A stretch of 46,010 nucleotides of DNA from Parcubacteria group bacterium (GTDB lineage: Bacteria > Patescibacteriota > Minisyncoccia > Phycocordibacterales > CALRBT01). Position 1 is the stretch's first letter; the number at the start of each line of letters is the position of its first letter. The position numbers and the translations under genes are program-made. Below are positions 8,348 through 18,348 of the stretch, piece after piece. The stretch lies in contig CALRBT010000009.1 in the NCBI GenBank assembly GCA_943354475.1, positions 1 through 46,010 of the forward strand, in the 5' to 3' direction. The notes below the pieces were generated by a model. That model saw nothing but the letters and a program-made list of their open reading frames with translations. It had not been told where the DNA came from and ran no database searches.

Positions 8348-11029
8348 ATGCCCCCATTTCATAACTTTACAACCAAAGCCAGGGACGCTCTTCGAAAAGC
8401 TCATGAGCTCGCTATTGAACGTGGACAGAACCATGTTAATCCGTTGCATCTACTCACTGCACTTCTCTTACAAGAAGAGAGTATGGTCGCATCTATTCTT
8501 GACCGTCTTGAGATTGATACGATGTTGATGACGGATTCTTTGATTGAGGCGATGGAGGGAGTAGAAGGTTCTTCAACGCTCGCTCCGTCATATCAGATTT
8601 ACCTTACCCCAGAGCTCGCCCAAGTACTTGAATCATCCAGCAAGATTGCTTCACGAATGAATGATGAATTTGTATCAACGGAGCATCTCTTTATTGCAGT
8701 CATTGAGACTCCGGGAGCGGCGCGTGAGATGCTTGCCCGTTTCCGCATTGAAAAGACGCGCGTACTTGAAATATTAGAAGAATTGAAATCAAGCAAGATT
8801 ACTGATGTGAGCCAGGGTAAGAAATTTAAATCACTCTCAAAGTACACCCGCAACCTTACACAACTCGCTAAAGAGAATAAGCTCGACCCTGTCATTGGTC
8901 GTGATGAAGAGATTCGTCGCATCATCCAGATTCTCTCCAGGCGCACCAAGAACAATCCAATCCTAATTGGTGAAGCAGGAACCGGTAAGACCGCAATTGC
9001 CGAAGGTTTGGCGCTTCGCATTGCAACCAATGATGTACCAGAGTCCCTCAAGGACAAGGAGCTCGTCTCGCTTGATTTAGGATTACTCATTGCTGGAACC
9101 AAGTATCGTGGTGAATTTGAAGAACGCTTGAAGAGTATTATGAAAGAAATCGAACGCTCTGATGGCAAGGTTATCGTCTTTATCGATGAAATTCATACGA
9201 TTGTCGGTGCAGGAGCGGCAGAAGGCGCAATGGATGCTTCCAATATGCTAAAGCCCGCGCTTGCTCGTGGTGAGCTCCGTGCTATCGGCGCTACGACACT
9301 CAAAGAGTATCAGAAGCATATCGAACGAGATCCAGCACTCACGCGTCGCTTCCAACCTGTCTATGTCAACGAGCCATCAGCAGAGGATGCTATTGCGATC
9401 CTGCGAGGGCTGAAGGAGAAGTATGAACTCTTTCACGGAGTTAAAATCACTGACGATGCAATTATTGCAGCGGTTAATCTCAGTAGCCGCTATATCACCG
9501 ACAGATTCTTGCCTGATAAAGCAGTTGACCTGATTGATGAGGCCGCATCATCACTCCGAATTTCACTTGAGAACAAACCAGCGCTCCTCGAGGACACTGA
9601 TCGCAAGATTATGCGACTGCAGATTGAACGAGAAGCACTTCGTAATGAGGCAGAGCTAACCACGGATAAGAAATCAAAAGCAAGACTTAAGGATATTGAA
9701 AAAGAAATCAGTGACCTTAAAGAGAAAACATCAGAGCTTGAACTCAAGTGGAAGAATGAGCGCGAAGTGGTTGTTGAAATCAGGAGAATCAAGAAAGAAC
9801 TTGAATCGTATCGCATTGAAGCGGAGGGTGCGGAAGCCAGAGCCGATCTCTCAAAGGCAGCAGAAATTCGTTACGGTAAAATTCCAAATCTCGAAAAAGA
9901 TCTTGATGGTAAGAACAAGAAACTAAAGAAATTACAAAGCTCAAGAAGGATTCTTCGAGAAGAAGTGACCGAAGCGGAGATTGCTGACGTTGTTTCTCGC
10001 TGGACTCGTATTCCAGTTACAAGGATGCTTGCCGAAGAAGAGGATAAATTAAGTCAAATGGAGGAGCACCTCAAGGCGCGAATCATTGGTCAGGATGATG
10101 CGGTTAATAAAATTTCAAATGCAGTAAAGATGTCGCGGGCGGGAATCTCAGACCCAAATCGTCCAATCGGTTCATTTATTTTCTTAGGGCCAACGGGAGT
10201 CGGTAAGACTGAGCTCACCAAGGCGTTGGCTGAATTTATGTTTGATGATGATAAGGCGCTGATCCGAGTGGATATGTCTGAGTACATGGAGCGACACGCA
10301 ATCTCCAAGATTATCGGCTCACCTCCAGGCTATGTTGGACACGAAGAAGGGGGAAGTATCACCGAGATGGTTCGCCATCGGCCATATTCAGTACTACTCT
10401 TCGATGAAATCGAGAAGGCGCACCCAGAAGTGTTCAATATTCTACTCCAGGTCCTCGATAATGGACGCCTCACTGATGCCAAAGGGCGACTGGTTAACTT
10501 CAAGAATACGATTATTATCCTCACGTCAAACATTGGCGCACAGTACATCGACCGAATGGAAAAAATTGGGTTTGAAGGAAACAAGACTGCAACCGCTGAT
10601 TACAACGAGGCAAAGAATAAAGTACTTGCAACACTCAAAGACCATTTCCGTCCAGAGTTCCTAAACCGCCTTGATGACATCATTGTCTTCGATATCTTAA
10701 GTCACGACGCAATCAAGCGAATCGTTGAACTCCAGGTTGCTATTGTGAAAGAGCGATTGGCGACCAAGGAGATTAATCTCGAACTAACCCCTGAAGTCTT
10801 TGAGTATTTGGCAAAGGAAGGGTACAGTCCGCAATATGGTGCTAGACCGCTCAAGCGTTTGATTCAGAACAAAATCCTTTCACCTGTTGCAACCATGATG
10901 ATTTCTCGCAAGGCAGAGAAGGGGAGTACGGTAGTTGTATCAATTAAAGACGGAGAATTCGCCTTTGAGGCGAAGCGTCCGAGAGTGAAGAGTGATTATG
11001 TTAAGAGCTCTCAAGAGGTAGTTTCGTAG
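8348..11029 (+). CDS. AAA+ chaperone ClpB/ClpC family
   Basis: Clp N-domain repeats, two Walker A motifs ([18 protein letters not shown]), coiled-coil middle domain, [13 protein letters not shown]. Confidence 0.95.
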   Translation: MPPFHNFTTKARDALRKAHELAIERGQNHVNPLHLLTALLLQEESMVASILDRLEIDTMLMTDSLIEAMEGVEGSSTLAPSYQIYLTPELAQVLESSSKIASRMNDEFVSTEHLFIAVIETPGAAREMLARFRIEKTRVLEILEELKSSKITDVSQGKKFKSLSKYTRNLTQLAKENKLDPVIGRDEEIRRIIQILSRRTKNNPILIGEAGTGKTAIAEGLALRIATNDVPESLKDKELVSLDLGLLIAGTKYRGEFEERLKSIMKEIERSDGKVIVFIDEIHTIVGAGAAEGAMDASNMLKPALARGELRAIGATTLKEYQKHIERDPALTRRFQPVYVNEPSAEDAIAILRGLKEKYELFHGVKITDDAIIAAVNLSSRYITDRFLPDKAVDLIDEAASSLRISLENKPALLEDTDRKIMRLQIEREALRNEAELTTDKKSKARLKDIEKEISDLKEKTSELELKWKNEREVVVEIRRIKKELESYRIEAEGAEARADLSKAAEIRYGKIPNLEKDLDGKNKKLKKLQSSRRILREEVTEAEIADVVSRWTRIPVTRMLAEEEDKLSQMEEHLKARIIGQDDAVNKISNAVKMSRAGISDPNRPIGSFIFLGPTGVGKTELTKALAEFMFDDDKALIRVDMSEYMERHAISKIIGSPPGYVGHEEGGSITEMVRHRPYSVLLFDEIEKAHPEVFNILLQVLDNGRLTDAKGRLVNFKNTIIILTSNIGAQYIDRMEKIGFEGNKTATADYNEAKNKVLATLKDHFRPEFLNRLDDIIVFDILSHDAIKRIVELQVAIVKERLATKEINLELTPEVFEYLAKEGYSPQYGARPLKRLIQNKILSPVATMMISRKAEKGSTVVVSIKDGEFAFEAKRPRVKSDYVKSSQEVVS

Positions 11030-11160
11030 AATTTCCATATTCGGCACATTTCTTTGTTGCTTCGTCATCAATTTCTTCCGCCGTACGTTCAGTACGTCTA
11101 CAGAAATTGATTTCCTTACGCCTTGAACTGTGCTCAAATCTGTAAATTCTGTTTATACTA

Positions 11161-11205
11161 AAAACCAACAAAAATCAAAGTCGAGAGACTTTGATTTTTG
11201 TTGGT
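11161..11205. terminator. Strong hairpin downstream of tRNA-Tyr
   Basis: ccaacaaaaatcaaagtc-gaga-gactttgatttttgttgg. Confidence 0.75.
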
Positions 11206-11218
11206 TTTGTTTCGTTTG

Positions 11219-11301
11219 TGCGCCGGGAAGGATTCGAACCTTCGGAGCCGTGAGGCGACAGATTTACAGTCTGTTGTAATTGACCACTCTACCACCGACG
11301 C
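11219..11301 (-). tRNA. tRNA-Tyr(GTA)
   Basis: GCGTCGGTGGTAGAGTGGTCAATTACAACAGACTGTAAATCTGT...GAAGGTTCGAATCCTTCCCGGCGCA; loop CTGTAAA. Confidence 0.92.
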
Positions 11302-11409
11302 TTTCTTGTCCCAATACCTTACACCAAAATCAGCTAAAACTCAAAGATTCTATATATGGTTGACCAAATTGCCCAAATAAACTATAGTGTCAGGACTTAA
11401 ATTATAGAT

Positions 11410-11565
11410 ATGTCACAGGACCAACTCATCATTTTAAAAAACAAAGAGACCGGCGAGGTCTATTGGACGCGCAAGCACAAGAAGAAAGTGACTCGAAAAA
11501 TCGCTCTAAAAAAGTATAGCCCAAAACTCCGTAAGCATGTGATGTTTAACGAAGTGAAAAAATAA
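11410..11565 (+). CDS. rpmG: 50S ribosomal protein L33-like (51 aa, below the track cutoff)
   Basis: Translated by hand: MSQDQLIILKNKETGEVYWTRKHKKKVTRKIALKKYSPKLRKHVMFNEVKK*. Confidence 0.85.
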   Translation: MSQDQLIILKNKETGEVYWTRKHKKKVTRKIALKKYSPKLRKHVMFNEVKK

Positions 11566-11791
11566 GGACTCATTCGTACGATTGTTCGAAAGTGCACGCA
11601 TAAACCCGCCCAGCTGCGGGTTTTGCTCTGCTCATACTCGTTTCAGCTTCGCTGACCATGCAAACGAGCACTGCGCAAGGCATTTTCGAACAATGTACTC
11701 ACTCGTTTACGTTTAGACCAGCAACTTATATTTTCTAGATGGTAATTTCGTATTTTTACCGGAGTATCGTATAGTAGAGGGGTTAAATAAC

Positions 11792-11865
11792 GGGCCTATA
11801 GTTCAGTGGTAGAATAACGCACTCCAAACGCGTTGACCGAGGTTCGAATCCTCGTGGGCCCGCCA
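11792..11865 (+). tRNA. tRNA-Trp(CCA), CCA end encoded
   Basis: GGGCCTATAGTTCAGTGGTAGAATAACGCACTCCAAACGCGTTGACCGAGGTTCGAATCCTCGTGGGCCCGCCA; loop CTCCAAA. One A-C mismatch at the base of the anticodon loop. Confidence 0.88.
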
Positions 11866-12020
11866 ACAAAAACCGCTTCTGCGGATTTTTGTGCGGGTCC
11901 AAGCAAGGTGTCTGCGCACCTTGCGTCGAGGATTCGAAAAGGTTCCCCCATATTTCTCGACTGTGTTATTGTCGAGAAATGGGAAACCTGTACTGGTCCT
12001 GTAAGGACCGAATCCTCGTG
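11866..12020 (+). repeat. tRNA-trailer element, Trp copy
   Basis: CGAGGATTCGAA 11927..11938 is the reverse complement of tRNA TTCGAATCCTCG 11843..11854. Tail CTGTACTGGTCCTGTAAGGAC then CGAATCCTCGTG (direct copy, 12009..12020). Confidence 0.8.
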
Positions 12021-12036
12021 TAAATTTTTCAATTAT

Positions 12037-13095
12037 ATGAAATCCCCTGATTATGTAACCCACGGCACGAGTTCCGAGAAGGATGCCGAAAAAATCAAAA
12101 AAGAAGGATTCGAGGCGCAGGAAGGCCGCGCGACTGTTTCGGGCGATTTAATTTATGCCTTTGAGTGGGCAACAAAACAAGAACGAAGAAAAGGAAGTAA
12201 AAGTGAGAGTGAAATCGGCGAAGAAGAAAAAGGGCGAATGGTAATAATGAAAGTGCCAGAAGACAAGTCGGTTGATTACGCAACGCACACAGGCGCGGAA
12301 GTCGATGATGAATCAAAAGAGGTTACTGGTTACTCTTCAAAACATGAGTCTGGTAGGAAACAACTCGCCATTTACCAGGAAGGAGATGTTGTTGAGAAGA
12401 GGAAAGAAATTGAACGAGCCAAACAAGAATTGAAAGATTTGAACGTTCAATTTTCAGTTTTTCTTGGGGAGAATAATGTTGACCCTGACCAAATCAAATC
12501 AAGAGATGATTTGGTGGAAGCTATAAAGACTTTTGATATCAAAAAGAAAATTGAAATTTTGAAAAAAGCCGAAGAACTTGAAAAACAACGAACGGAAAAG
12601 AGAAAAGAGGCCGAGCCAAATGTTGCTATTTCACAAGAAAATATTTTAATGAGTGTTGTTCCAACCGCAGAACTTGGAGAAAAGCTAGGCGAGCTTTCTC
12701 AAAAAATAAGAAACCTAGAAGCAGTTGATCTAGAAAATTTTACTGATGAAATCTCTAAAATTATTGAGGACAATAAAGAAAATTTTCTAGCTTCAGGTTT
12801 AGACGTTCGGGAAGTTATAGGAAATCTTTTGACTTCAACAATGGAAACAGAAATCGTAAATATGGTCAGGTCGCTCTCTATGGATGTAAAAAGAACGCAA
12901 GGTTATGAAATATATAACCGTGGCAAAGACGAAGTAAAAGAAAAAGTGGTTAATAAAGAGCAGTTGAGGCAAAAGCTTGAAAAAGTTCTTGTCATGATTG
13001 AAGCTGACGACTTTGATATTGGAATGGAAACACTTAATAGGTACATTAGAGTGAATGTGAAAAAGTTATTGGAAGAATTGAATAATAAAATTTAA
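12037..13095 (+). CDS. Hypothetical protein, possible ADP-ribosyltransferase-like N-terminus plus long helical region
   Basis: Start ATG 12037: MKSPDYVTHGTSSEKDAEKIKKEGFEAQEG... The longer ORF in the track (from 11833) reads through the tRNA-Trp and is not credible upstream of 12037. Confidence 0.65.
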   Translation: MKSPDYVTHGTSSEKDAEKIKKEGFEAQEGRATVSGDLIYAFEWATKQERRKGSKSESEIGEEEKGRMVIMKVPEDKSVDYATHTGAEVDDESKEVTGYSSKHESGRKQLAIYQEGDVVEKRKEIERAKQELKDLNVQFSVFLGENNVDPDQIKSRDDLVEAIKTFDIKKKIEILKKAEELEKQRTEKRKEAEPNVAISQENILMSVVPTAELGEKLGELSQKIRNLEAVDLENFTDEISKIIEDNKENFLASGLDVREVIGNLLTSTMETEIVNMVRSLSMDVKRTQGYEIYNRGKDEVKEKVVNKEQLRQKLEKVLVMIEADDFDIGMETLNRYIRVNVKKLLEELNNKI

Positions 13096-13148
13096 TTTAC
13101 TTTTCTAAATATCAAGATCTATTCTAATATTCTAAAAATTAATAACCT

Positions 13149-14057
13149 ATGACCCTCACTCAAGACGAATTAAAATTTAATCTTCAGAAAGTTTTTGGTA
13201 AGGAAATTACTCAACTTACTTTAAAAGGAAAAGGGTATTGTAATAACGCGTATTATATTGAAACAGTTGATGGTGAGAGGTATATCGTTAAAGAAGAACT
13301 GGAGGGTAAGAAAATCAACGAGCAAAATAGTTTAGTGGTTGAAGGAAGAGTGCTTCAGCAATTGAGTGGTCTGAGCCTCTCTACACCTTTGCCGAAAGTG
13401 GTTTTTGTTTCCGAAGAATTAAAAATGTATGGGTATGAATATATCGAAGGAGAAATGATGAAAGAGGTATGGGACTCATGTACCGAAGAAGAGAAGATTG
13501 GTATTTGCCGTAAATTAGGATCATTTCATGCAGAAATTGGTAAAAAATTCACCAAAGAAATGGCAGAAGCTGTTGGTGTTGAAATAAACAACTCTGTTGG
13601 ATTACATCCTGAAGTAATAAAGGAATATGACAGATTGAGCACTGATCCTAAGGTGCCCGAAGATTTCAGAAATCTTGTAAAAGAAGCGAAAGTTATATTT
13701 GACAGATCTCTTGATAAGGCTGTCTTTCAATTCATTCATAATGATTCGCATCACGAAAATATCCTTGTTAAGGACAAGATAATCTCTGGAATTATTGATT
13801 TCGGCGATGCGGAATATGGAGAGGTTGCCAAGGAGTTTTCTCGCTACATTAGGGACTTTCCTGATTACTTTGAATATATTGTTTCGTCGTATGAAGAAGA
13901 ATCTGGGAACAAACTCTCCAGAGCAAGGCTTATTAGTAATGCGCTCATTTCTGGTTTTGTTGATATTATTGAGAATTATCAGAAGGGTGGAGATGACCGT
14001 GTTCAGGCAGAAAGTGCTATAGAGAAATATCGATTCCTTTTTGCTAATATTAAATAA
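13149..14057 (+). CDS. Aminoglycoside phosphotransferase (APH)/choline kinase-like family protein
   Basis: FIHNDSHHENILVKDKIISGIIDFGDAEYGEVAKEF motif. Confidence 0.88.
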   Translation: MTLTQDELKFNLQKVFGKEITQLTLKGKGYCNNAYYIETVDGERYIVKEELEGKKINEQNSLVVEGRVLQQLSGLSLSTPLPKVVFVSEELKMYGYEYIEGEMMKEVWDSCTEEEKIGICRKLGSFHAEIGKKFTKEMAEAVGVEINNSVGLHPEVIKEYDRLSTDPKVPEDFRNLVKEAKVIFDRSLDKAVFQFIHNDSHHENILVKDKIISGIIDFGDAEYGEVAKEFSRYIRDFPDYFEYIVSSYEEESGNKLSRARLISNALISGFVDIIENYQKGGDDRVQAESAIEKYRFLFANIK

Positions 14058-14061
14058 AATT

Positions 14062-14607
14062 ATGGAAGATTCCCCTCAACAAAAAACGCCAGAAATTCAG
14101 TATCCAGAAATTGCAGTAGAAATAACTGCAATGAGAGACGCTGATCAAGAAATGAGGCAAAGAGCATTAGATAATGATTACGTTATTGAATCTGAAGAAG
14201 ATGATAATCTTGATAAGAAAAACACAGAAAAAATGAGAGAAATAATTGATGAGATTGGCTGGCCCTCTGCTTCAAAGGTTGGAAAAGATGCTTCAATCGC
14301 CGCATGGTTATTGGTCCAACACGCAGATCATGACGTAGATTTTCAGTCTCGTTGTTTGTCACTTATTCAAGAGTTACCTGTGGGTGAAGTTCGTCCTCAA
14401 GATATTGCCCTTCTCACGGATAGAATTAGGGTAAATAGTGGACAGCCACAAGTCTACGGCACACAGTTTAGAGAAGTAGGTGGTAAACATGTTCCAAAAG
14501 ATATTGAAGACATAGAAACTGTGGATGAAAGACGAAAAGTAATGGGGTTAGATACTCTAGAAGAAAACATTAGGAGAATGTACGAAAAATATCCAATGAA
14601 ATCGTGA
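14062..14607 (+). CDS. DUF6624-like hypothetical protein
   Basis: IGWPSASKVGKDASIAAWLLVQHADHDVDFQSRCLSLIQ...EVRPQDIALLTDRIRVNSGQPQVYGTQF. Confidence 0.75.
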   Translation: MEDSPQQKTPEIQYPEIAVEITAMRDADQEMRQRALDNDYVIESEEDDNLDKKNTEKMREIIDEIGWPSASKVGKDASIAAWLLVQHADHDVDFQSRCLSLIQELPVGEVRPQDIALLTDRIRVNSGQPQVYGTQFREVGGKHVPKDIEDIETVDERRKVMGLDTLEENIRRMYEKYPMKS

Positions 14608-14685
14608 GGTTTAGCCTCACGGTTTTAGTTTACTTTTGGAATATCAGGTGAAAAATGATTAAAAACATAACGTTAATATAAAAAT

Positions 14686-15093
14686 ATGTACCTAATCCCA
14701 ATAGAAGCCAGAGTTTCAGAGATAAACGGCAGAGGTGTGTTTACTTTGGAGAAAATACCAAAAGGGAAAATGGTTTGGAAATATGTTCCTGAGCATGATA
14801 GTAGTATGTCAGTTGAAGAATTCAACAATCTAAACGAAGAATCAAAAATGGAGATAGATAGAATTGCATATTTATCCACTGTATCAAATAAGTACATATA
14901 TCCACCTGAGGGTGATCCAGCTAGATTTACCAATCATAGTAAGGATAACAATCTCACTGTTGTTTTTGACAAAGGGGTATCAGAAGAACCGCTATTTATG
15001 GCTAATCGAGATATTGAGATAGGAGAGGAACTCACTAATAATTATTTAGAGTTTGATCCGAATATAACGGAAAATCAGCCAGAATGGATTTAG
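14686..15093 (+). CDS. SET domain protein
   Basis: GRGVFTLEKIPKGKMVWKY...ARFTNHSKDNNLTVVF...ANRDIEIGEELTNNYLEFD matches the SET-domain pattern (NHS..N, GEELT.NY). Confidence 0.85.
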   Translation: MYLIPIEARVSEINGRGVFTLEKIPKGKMVWKYVPEHDSSMSVEEFNNLNEESKMEIDRIAYLSTVSNKYIYPPEGDPARFTNHSKDNNLTVVFDKGVSEEPLFMANRDIEIGEELTNNYLEFDPNITENQPEWI

Positions 15094-15129
15094 GGGATTA
15101 AATTTGGTTAAGTTTGTTATACTGAGGAT

Positions 15130-15606
15130 GTGAATAATTTCGCCTTTATTGATGCTCAAAACGTTCATCTCGGAATTAAATCTCTCGGATGGGTTTTGGA
15201 TTGGAAAAAGTTTAGAGTGTATCTAAAGGATAAGTATGCGGTGAGCACGGCTTACTTGTTTATAGGTTTTTTGGATTCTAACCAAAAACTTTACTCAACC
15301 CTTCAGAAGGCGGGATATATTTTGATATTTAAGCCGATTATTCTTGATGGTGATGGTAAAGCAAAAGGTAATTGTGATGCAGACTTAATACTTCATGCAA
15401 TTCTTGAAAAAGATAACTACAACAGAGCTGTCATTGTAACGAGTGATGGGGATTTCTATTCTCTGGTGAGACATTTGCACGAACAAGAAAAACTTGAGAT
15501 GGTACTCAGTCCGTATTCAGAAACTTGCTCGAAACTTTTAAAAAAGGAGGCAAAAGAAAGAATAAACTATATGGATAATTTGAATAGAAAAATAGGTGGT
15601 AAATGA
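15130..15606 (+). CDS. NYN domain (PIN-like, LabA-type) protein, GTG start
   Basis: NNFAFIDAQNVHLGIKS...GNCDADLILHAILEKDNYNRAVIVTSDGDFYSLVRHL. Confidence 0.85.
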   Translation: MNNFAFIDAQNVHLGIKSLGWVLDWKKFRVYLKDKYAVSTAYLFIGFLDSNQKLYSTLQKAGYILIFKPIILDGDGKAKGNCDADLILHAILEKDNYNRAVIVTSDGDFYSLVRHLHEQEKLEMVLSPYSETCSKLLKKEAKERINYMDNLNRKIGGK

Positions 15607-15698
15607 AAACGCACCGCCCAGACACAGGAGACTGGGAAGTGCGCTTTCTTATGGATAAAAATAGTATAGCACATCATTATTGACGGTCAATAGTATGT

Positions 15699-16601
15699 TT
15701 AACCCACAAATTTCTTTACCTCCTTTTCAATTTTATCTCTGTCTTCAACCTTAAACCACCTCACTCCTTCACCCCTCTTAAACCACATAATTTGGCGTTT
15801 GGCGTAGTGCCAGATTTCAAATTGTAGTTGCGTAATCATTTCATCTGTTGTTATTTGGTCTTGGAGTAGTCGTGCCAGAGAGCGACATTCAAGGCCGAGG
15901 GATTCCATGCGTTCGTATGTTAGACCTTGCTCGTGCAAAGTGCGGGCTTCTTCGATCATTCCTTGATCAATGCGCGCCGTTAGGCGCGCATTGATTCGGG
16001 CCCTTAGTTTCTGCGGATCTGTTTCAATACCAATAGTTAGGGTTTCGTATTGAGGATTCACGCCACGGGCAGGGACCTTACCGAGCGCCTCTGTAATTTC
16101 GATTGCCCGAATGAGTCTGCGAGGATTCTGTGAATCGATGGTCTCTGCACGCTCTGGATCGAGAAGTTTAAGTTTTTCAAATAATTCCACGGCAGAAAAT
16201 TTTTCAAGCCTACCTCTTAGCTCATGATTTGGTGGAACCTCTGGTAGTACAACGTTATCAACAATTGCTTGGATATAGAATCCAGTACCACCACAGAGGA
16301 TTGATAATTTACCACGACTAAGAATATCGGCGATCGCTCTGTCAGCTAACTCCTTATATTGGACTACATCGAAAGTGTCGCTAGGCGGTGCAACATCAAG
16401 GAGGTGGTGAGGAACTCCTCGCATCTCATCCTTAGTGATCTTGCCGCTGATAATATCAATGCCTCGGTAGACCTGTCTTGAGTCAGCGGAAATCACTTCG
16501 CCGTTAAACTTTAGCGCTAATTCTACAGCTAAATCACTCTTGCCGGAGGCTGTTGGGCCGACGATAGCGATAATCTTAGGTTTTTTGTTTAAATCGGTCA
16601 T
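15699..16601 (-). CDS. miaA: tRNA dimethylallyltransferase
   Basis: IIAIVGPTASGKSDLAVELALKFNGEVISADSRQVYRGIDIISGK; CGGTGFYIQAIVD. Confidence 0.97.
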   Translation of the reverse strand: MTDLNKKPKIIAIVGPTASGKSDLAVELALKFNGEVISADSRQVYRGIDIISGKITKDEMRGVPHHLLDVAPPSDTFDVVQYKELADRAIADILSRGKLSILCGGTGFYIQAIVDNVVLPEVPPNHELRGRLEKFSAVELFEKLKLLDPERAETIDSQNPRRLIRAIEITEALGKVPARGVNPQYETLTIGIETDPQKLRARINARLTARIDQGMIEEARTLHEQGLTYERMESLGLECRSLARLLQDQITTDEMITQLQFEIWHYAKRQIMWFKRGEGVRWFKVEDRDKIEKEVKKFVG

Positions 16602-16643
16602 GGATGTTAGGATGCTAACATAGTAAGCTAATTATTTAAACGT

Positions 16644-17258
16644 ATGACAAGAGAAATGGATAAAGACATGTTTGAGGAGTATGAAGGATTTCCTGTCCGG
16701 ATTGGACAGATGGTTCCTGATATGGAACTTAATGCCTACCACAAAGATAAGGAGATGAAGGTGTCCCTCAGTGATTATAAAAATAAGTGGCTCATTTTGT
16801 TTTTTTATCCTGCAGACTTTACCTTCATTTGTCCAACTGAGCTCGAGGATATGGCAGACTTGTACGCACAGTTTCAAAAAGAAGGAGCGGAAATACTCTC
16901 AGTCAGTACCGATACGGTCTATACACACAAAGCATGGCACGATACTTCGGAGGCGATTAAGAAAATAAAGTTCCCAATGATTTCAGATCGTAACCAAAGC
17001 CTTAGCTATATGATGGGGGCTATCGAAGAGGAGAGTGGTAATGCACTCCGTGGAACATTTGTGATTAATCCTGACGGTAAATTGCAGATGATGGAACTTA
17101 ACGATAATGACAGCGTTGGACGAAACGCAAAAGAATTGCTTCGAAAATTACAAGGAGCGAAATTTGCTCGTGAACACAAAGGACGAGTGTGTCCTGCAAA
17201 GTGGGAACCGGGAGACGATACGTTGAAGCCAGGACTTGATTTGGTGGGGAAGATATAG
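16644..17258 (+). CDS. Peroxiredoxin (AhpC/Prx family)
   Basis: LILFFYPADFTFICPTELEDMADLYAQF...SVSTDTVYTHKAWHD...VCPAKWEPGDDTLKP. Confidence 0.95.
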   Translation: MTREMDKDMFEEYEGFPVRIGQMVPDMELNAYHKDKEMKVSLSDYKNKWLILFFYPADFTFICPTELEDMADLYAQFQKEGAEILSVSTDTVYTHKAWHDTSEAIKKIKFPMISDRNQSLSYMMGAIEEESGNALRGTFVINPDGKLQMMELNDNDSVGRNAKELLRKLQGAKFAREHKGRVCPAKWEPGDDTLKPGLDLVGKI

Positions 17259-17285
17259 AATAGGAAGTAAGAATAGAGCAAAAAA

Positions 17286-17326
17286 TTGATTGTGCCCGTC
17301 GCCCCCTTGGGGGCGACGGGCACGTT
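17286..17326. terminator. GC-rich hairpin between convergent genes
   Basis: gtgcccgtcgccccc-ttg-ggggcgacgggcac. Confidence 0.8.
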
Positions 17327-17339
17327 GGTTTTCTCCTTA

Positions 17340-18233
17340 TCATCTGTACCGATTGATGGCATCATTAAGTGCGATTGTTGCCGCGCGTGGGTCTGGAGCA
17401 AAGATGATGGCACGTGAGGAATTGAAAGTCATTCCCCATTTATGACTATCAACCGTTGCAAGAACCGTCGCTTCAACCTCACCTCCCTGTTCGCCTACGC
17501 CAGGAATGACAAACGGCACATCGCCGACAATCCGCCGAACGTTCCCTGCTTCAGCGGGATAGGTTGCACCTACCACGAGGTGGCAGTTACCACGCACATT
17601 CCATATCCTAGCCACGTTAAACGCGACACGTTCATAGAGTTGCATTGAGTCATCACAGAGGACTTGTAGCCACTCCTCGGCTGACAATCCAGCCGGTTTA
17701 TTTCGTGGATTGTAAGTGAGGGTGTGTAGATCTTGAAATTCACCCGCACCAGGGTTCGACGTACGACACAAAACAATAATGCCCTTGTCTGTTTGTTCGA
17801 GAAATGGCTTCAATGCCTCAGCCCCAAGATATGGATGTACGGTAAGCGCATCCGCTTTTAGATAGTCGAATGCATACTTTACGTAACCTAAATTGGTGTT
17901 TCCGATATCGGTACGCTTGCCATCAAGAACGACGGGGACATCTGGGGCAACTTTGTTGGCGAATTTGATTGTCCGATGGAGCGCATCGAGTCCTTCAACT
18001 CCATGTGCATCATAGAACGCAGGATTTGGCTTGTAGGCACCAGCAACATCACTTGTTGTCTGGATGATTCTTTGGTTGAAGTTGCTGATTGTGTCAGCAA
18101 TTCTGAGTTCGCCAGAAACGTATACACGTTCGGACTTAGGGATTTTGTCGAGATCGCTGTCGAGTCCGACGCAAACGAATTTATTCTCCGACCATTTTCT
18201 TTCCATCAAATCGTGGAAGTTTCTTGTAGACAT
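17340..18233 (-). CDS. pyrF: Orotidine 5'-phosphate decarboxylase
   Basis: FVCVGLDSDLDKIP...VPVVLDGKRTDIGNTN...DALTVHPYLG; start assigned to MSTRNFHDLM rather than the longer ORF start at 18275. Confidence 0.92.
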   Translation of the reverse strand: MSTRNFHDLMERKWSENKFVCVGLDSDLDKIPKSERVYVSGELRIADTISNFNQRIIQTTSDVAGAYKPNPAFYDAHGVEGLDALHRTIKFANKVAPDVPVVLDGKRTDIGNTNLGYVKYAFDYLKADALTVHPYLGAEALKPFLEQTDKGIIVLCRTSNPGAGEFQDLHTLTYNPRNKPAGLSAEEWLQVLCDDSMQLYERVAFNVARIWNVRGNCHLVVGATYPAEAGNVRRIVGDVPFVIPGVGEQGGEVEATVLATVDSHKWGMTFNSSRAIIFAPDPRAATIALNDAINRYR

Positions 18234-18348
18234 ACTTATTCTCCCAAACATGGCTGTGGGCGGGAATCCACCCAAAAATGTACAGCTCTAGGACGATAGT
18301 ACTAAAACCTAAAGATTGAGGCAAATTTGTGCCGGAGGAGAATATATT

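Noticed and set aside
8599-10664. Antisense ORFs over clpB/clpC, and similar ones over infB, dnaX, topA, relA and dus
   Set aside because: Shadow ORFs opposite clear conserved genes.
11833-12036. N-terminal extension of the 12037 protein as given in the ORF track
   Set aside because: It translates the 3' half of tRNA-Trp and its trailer element.
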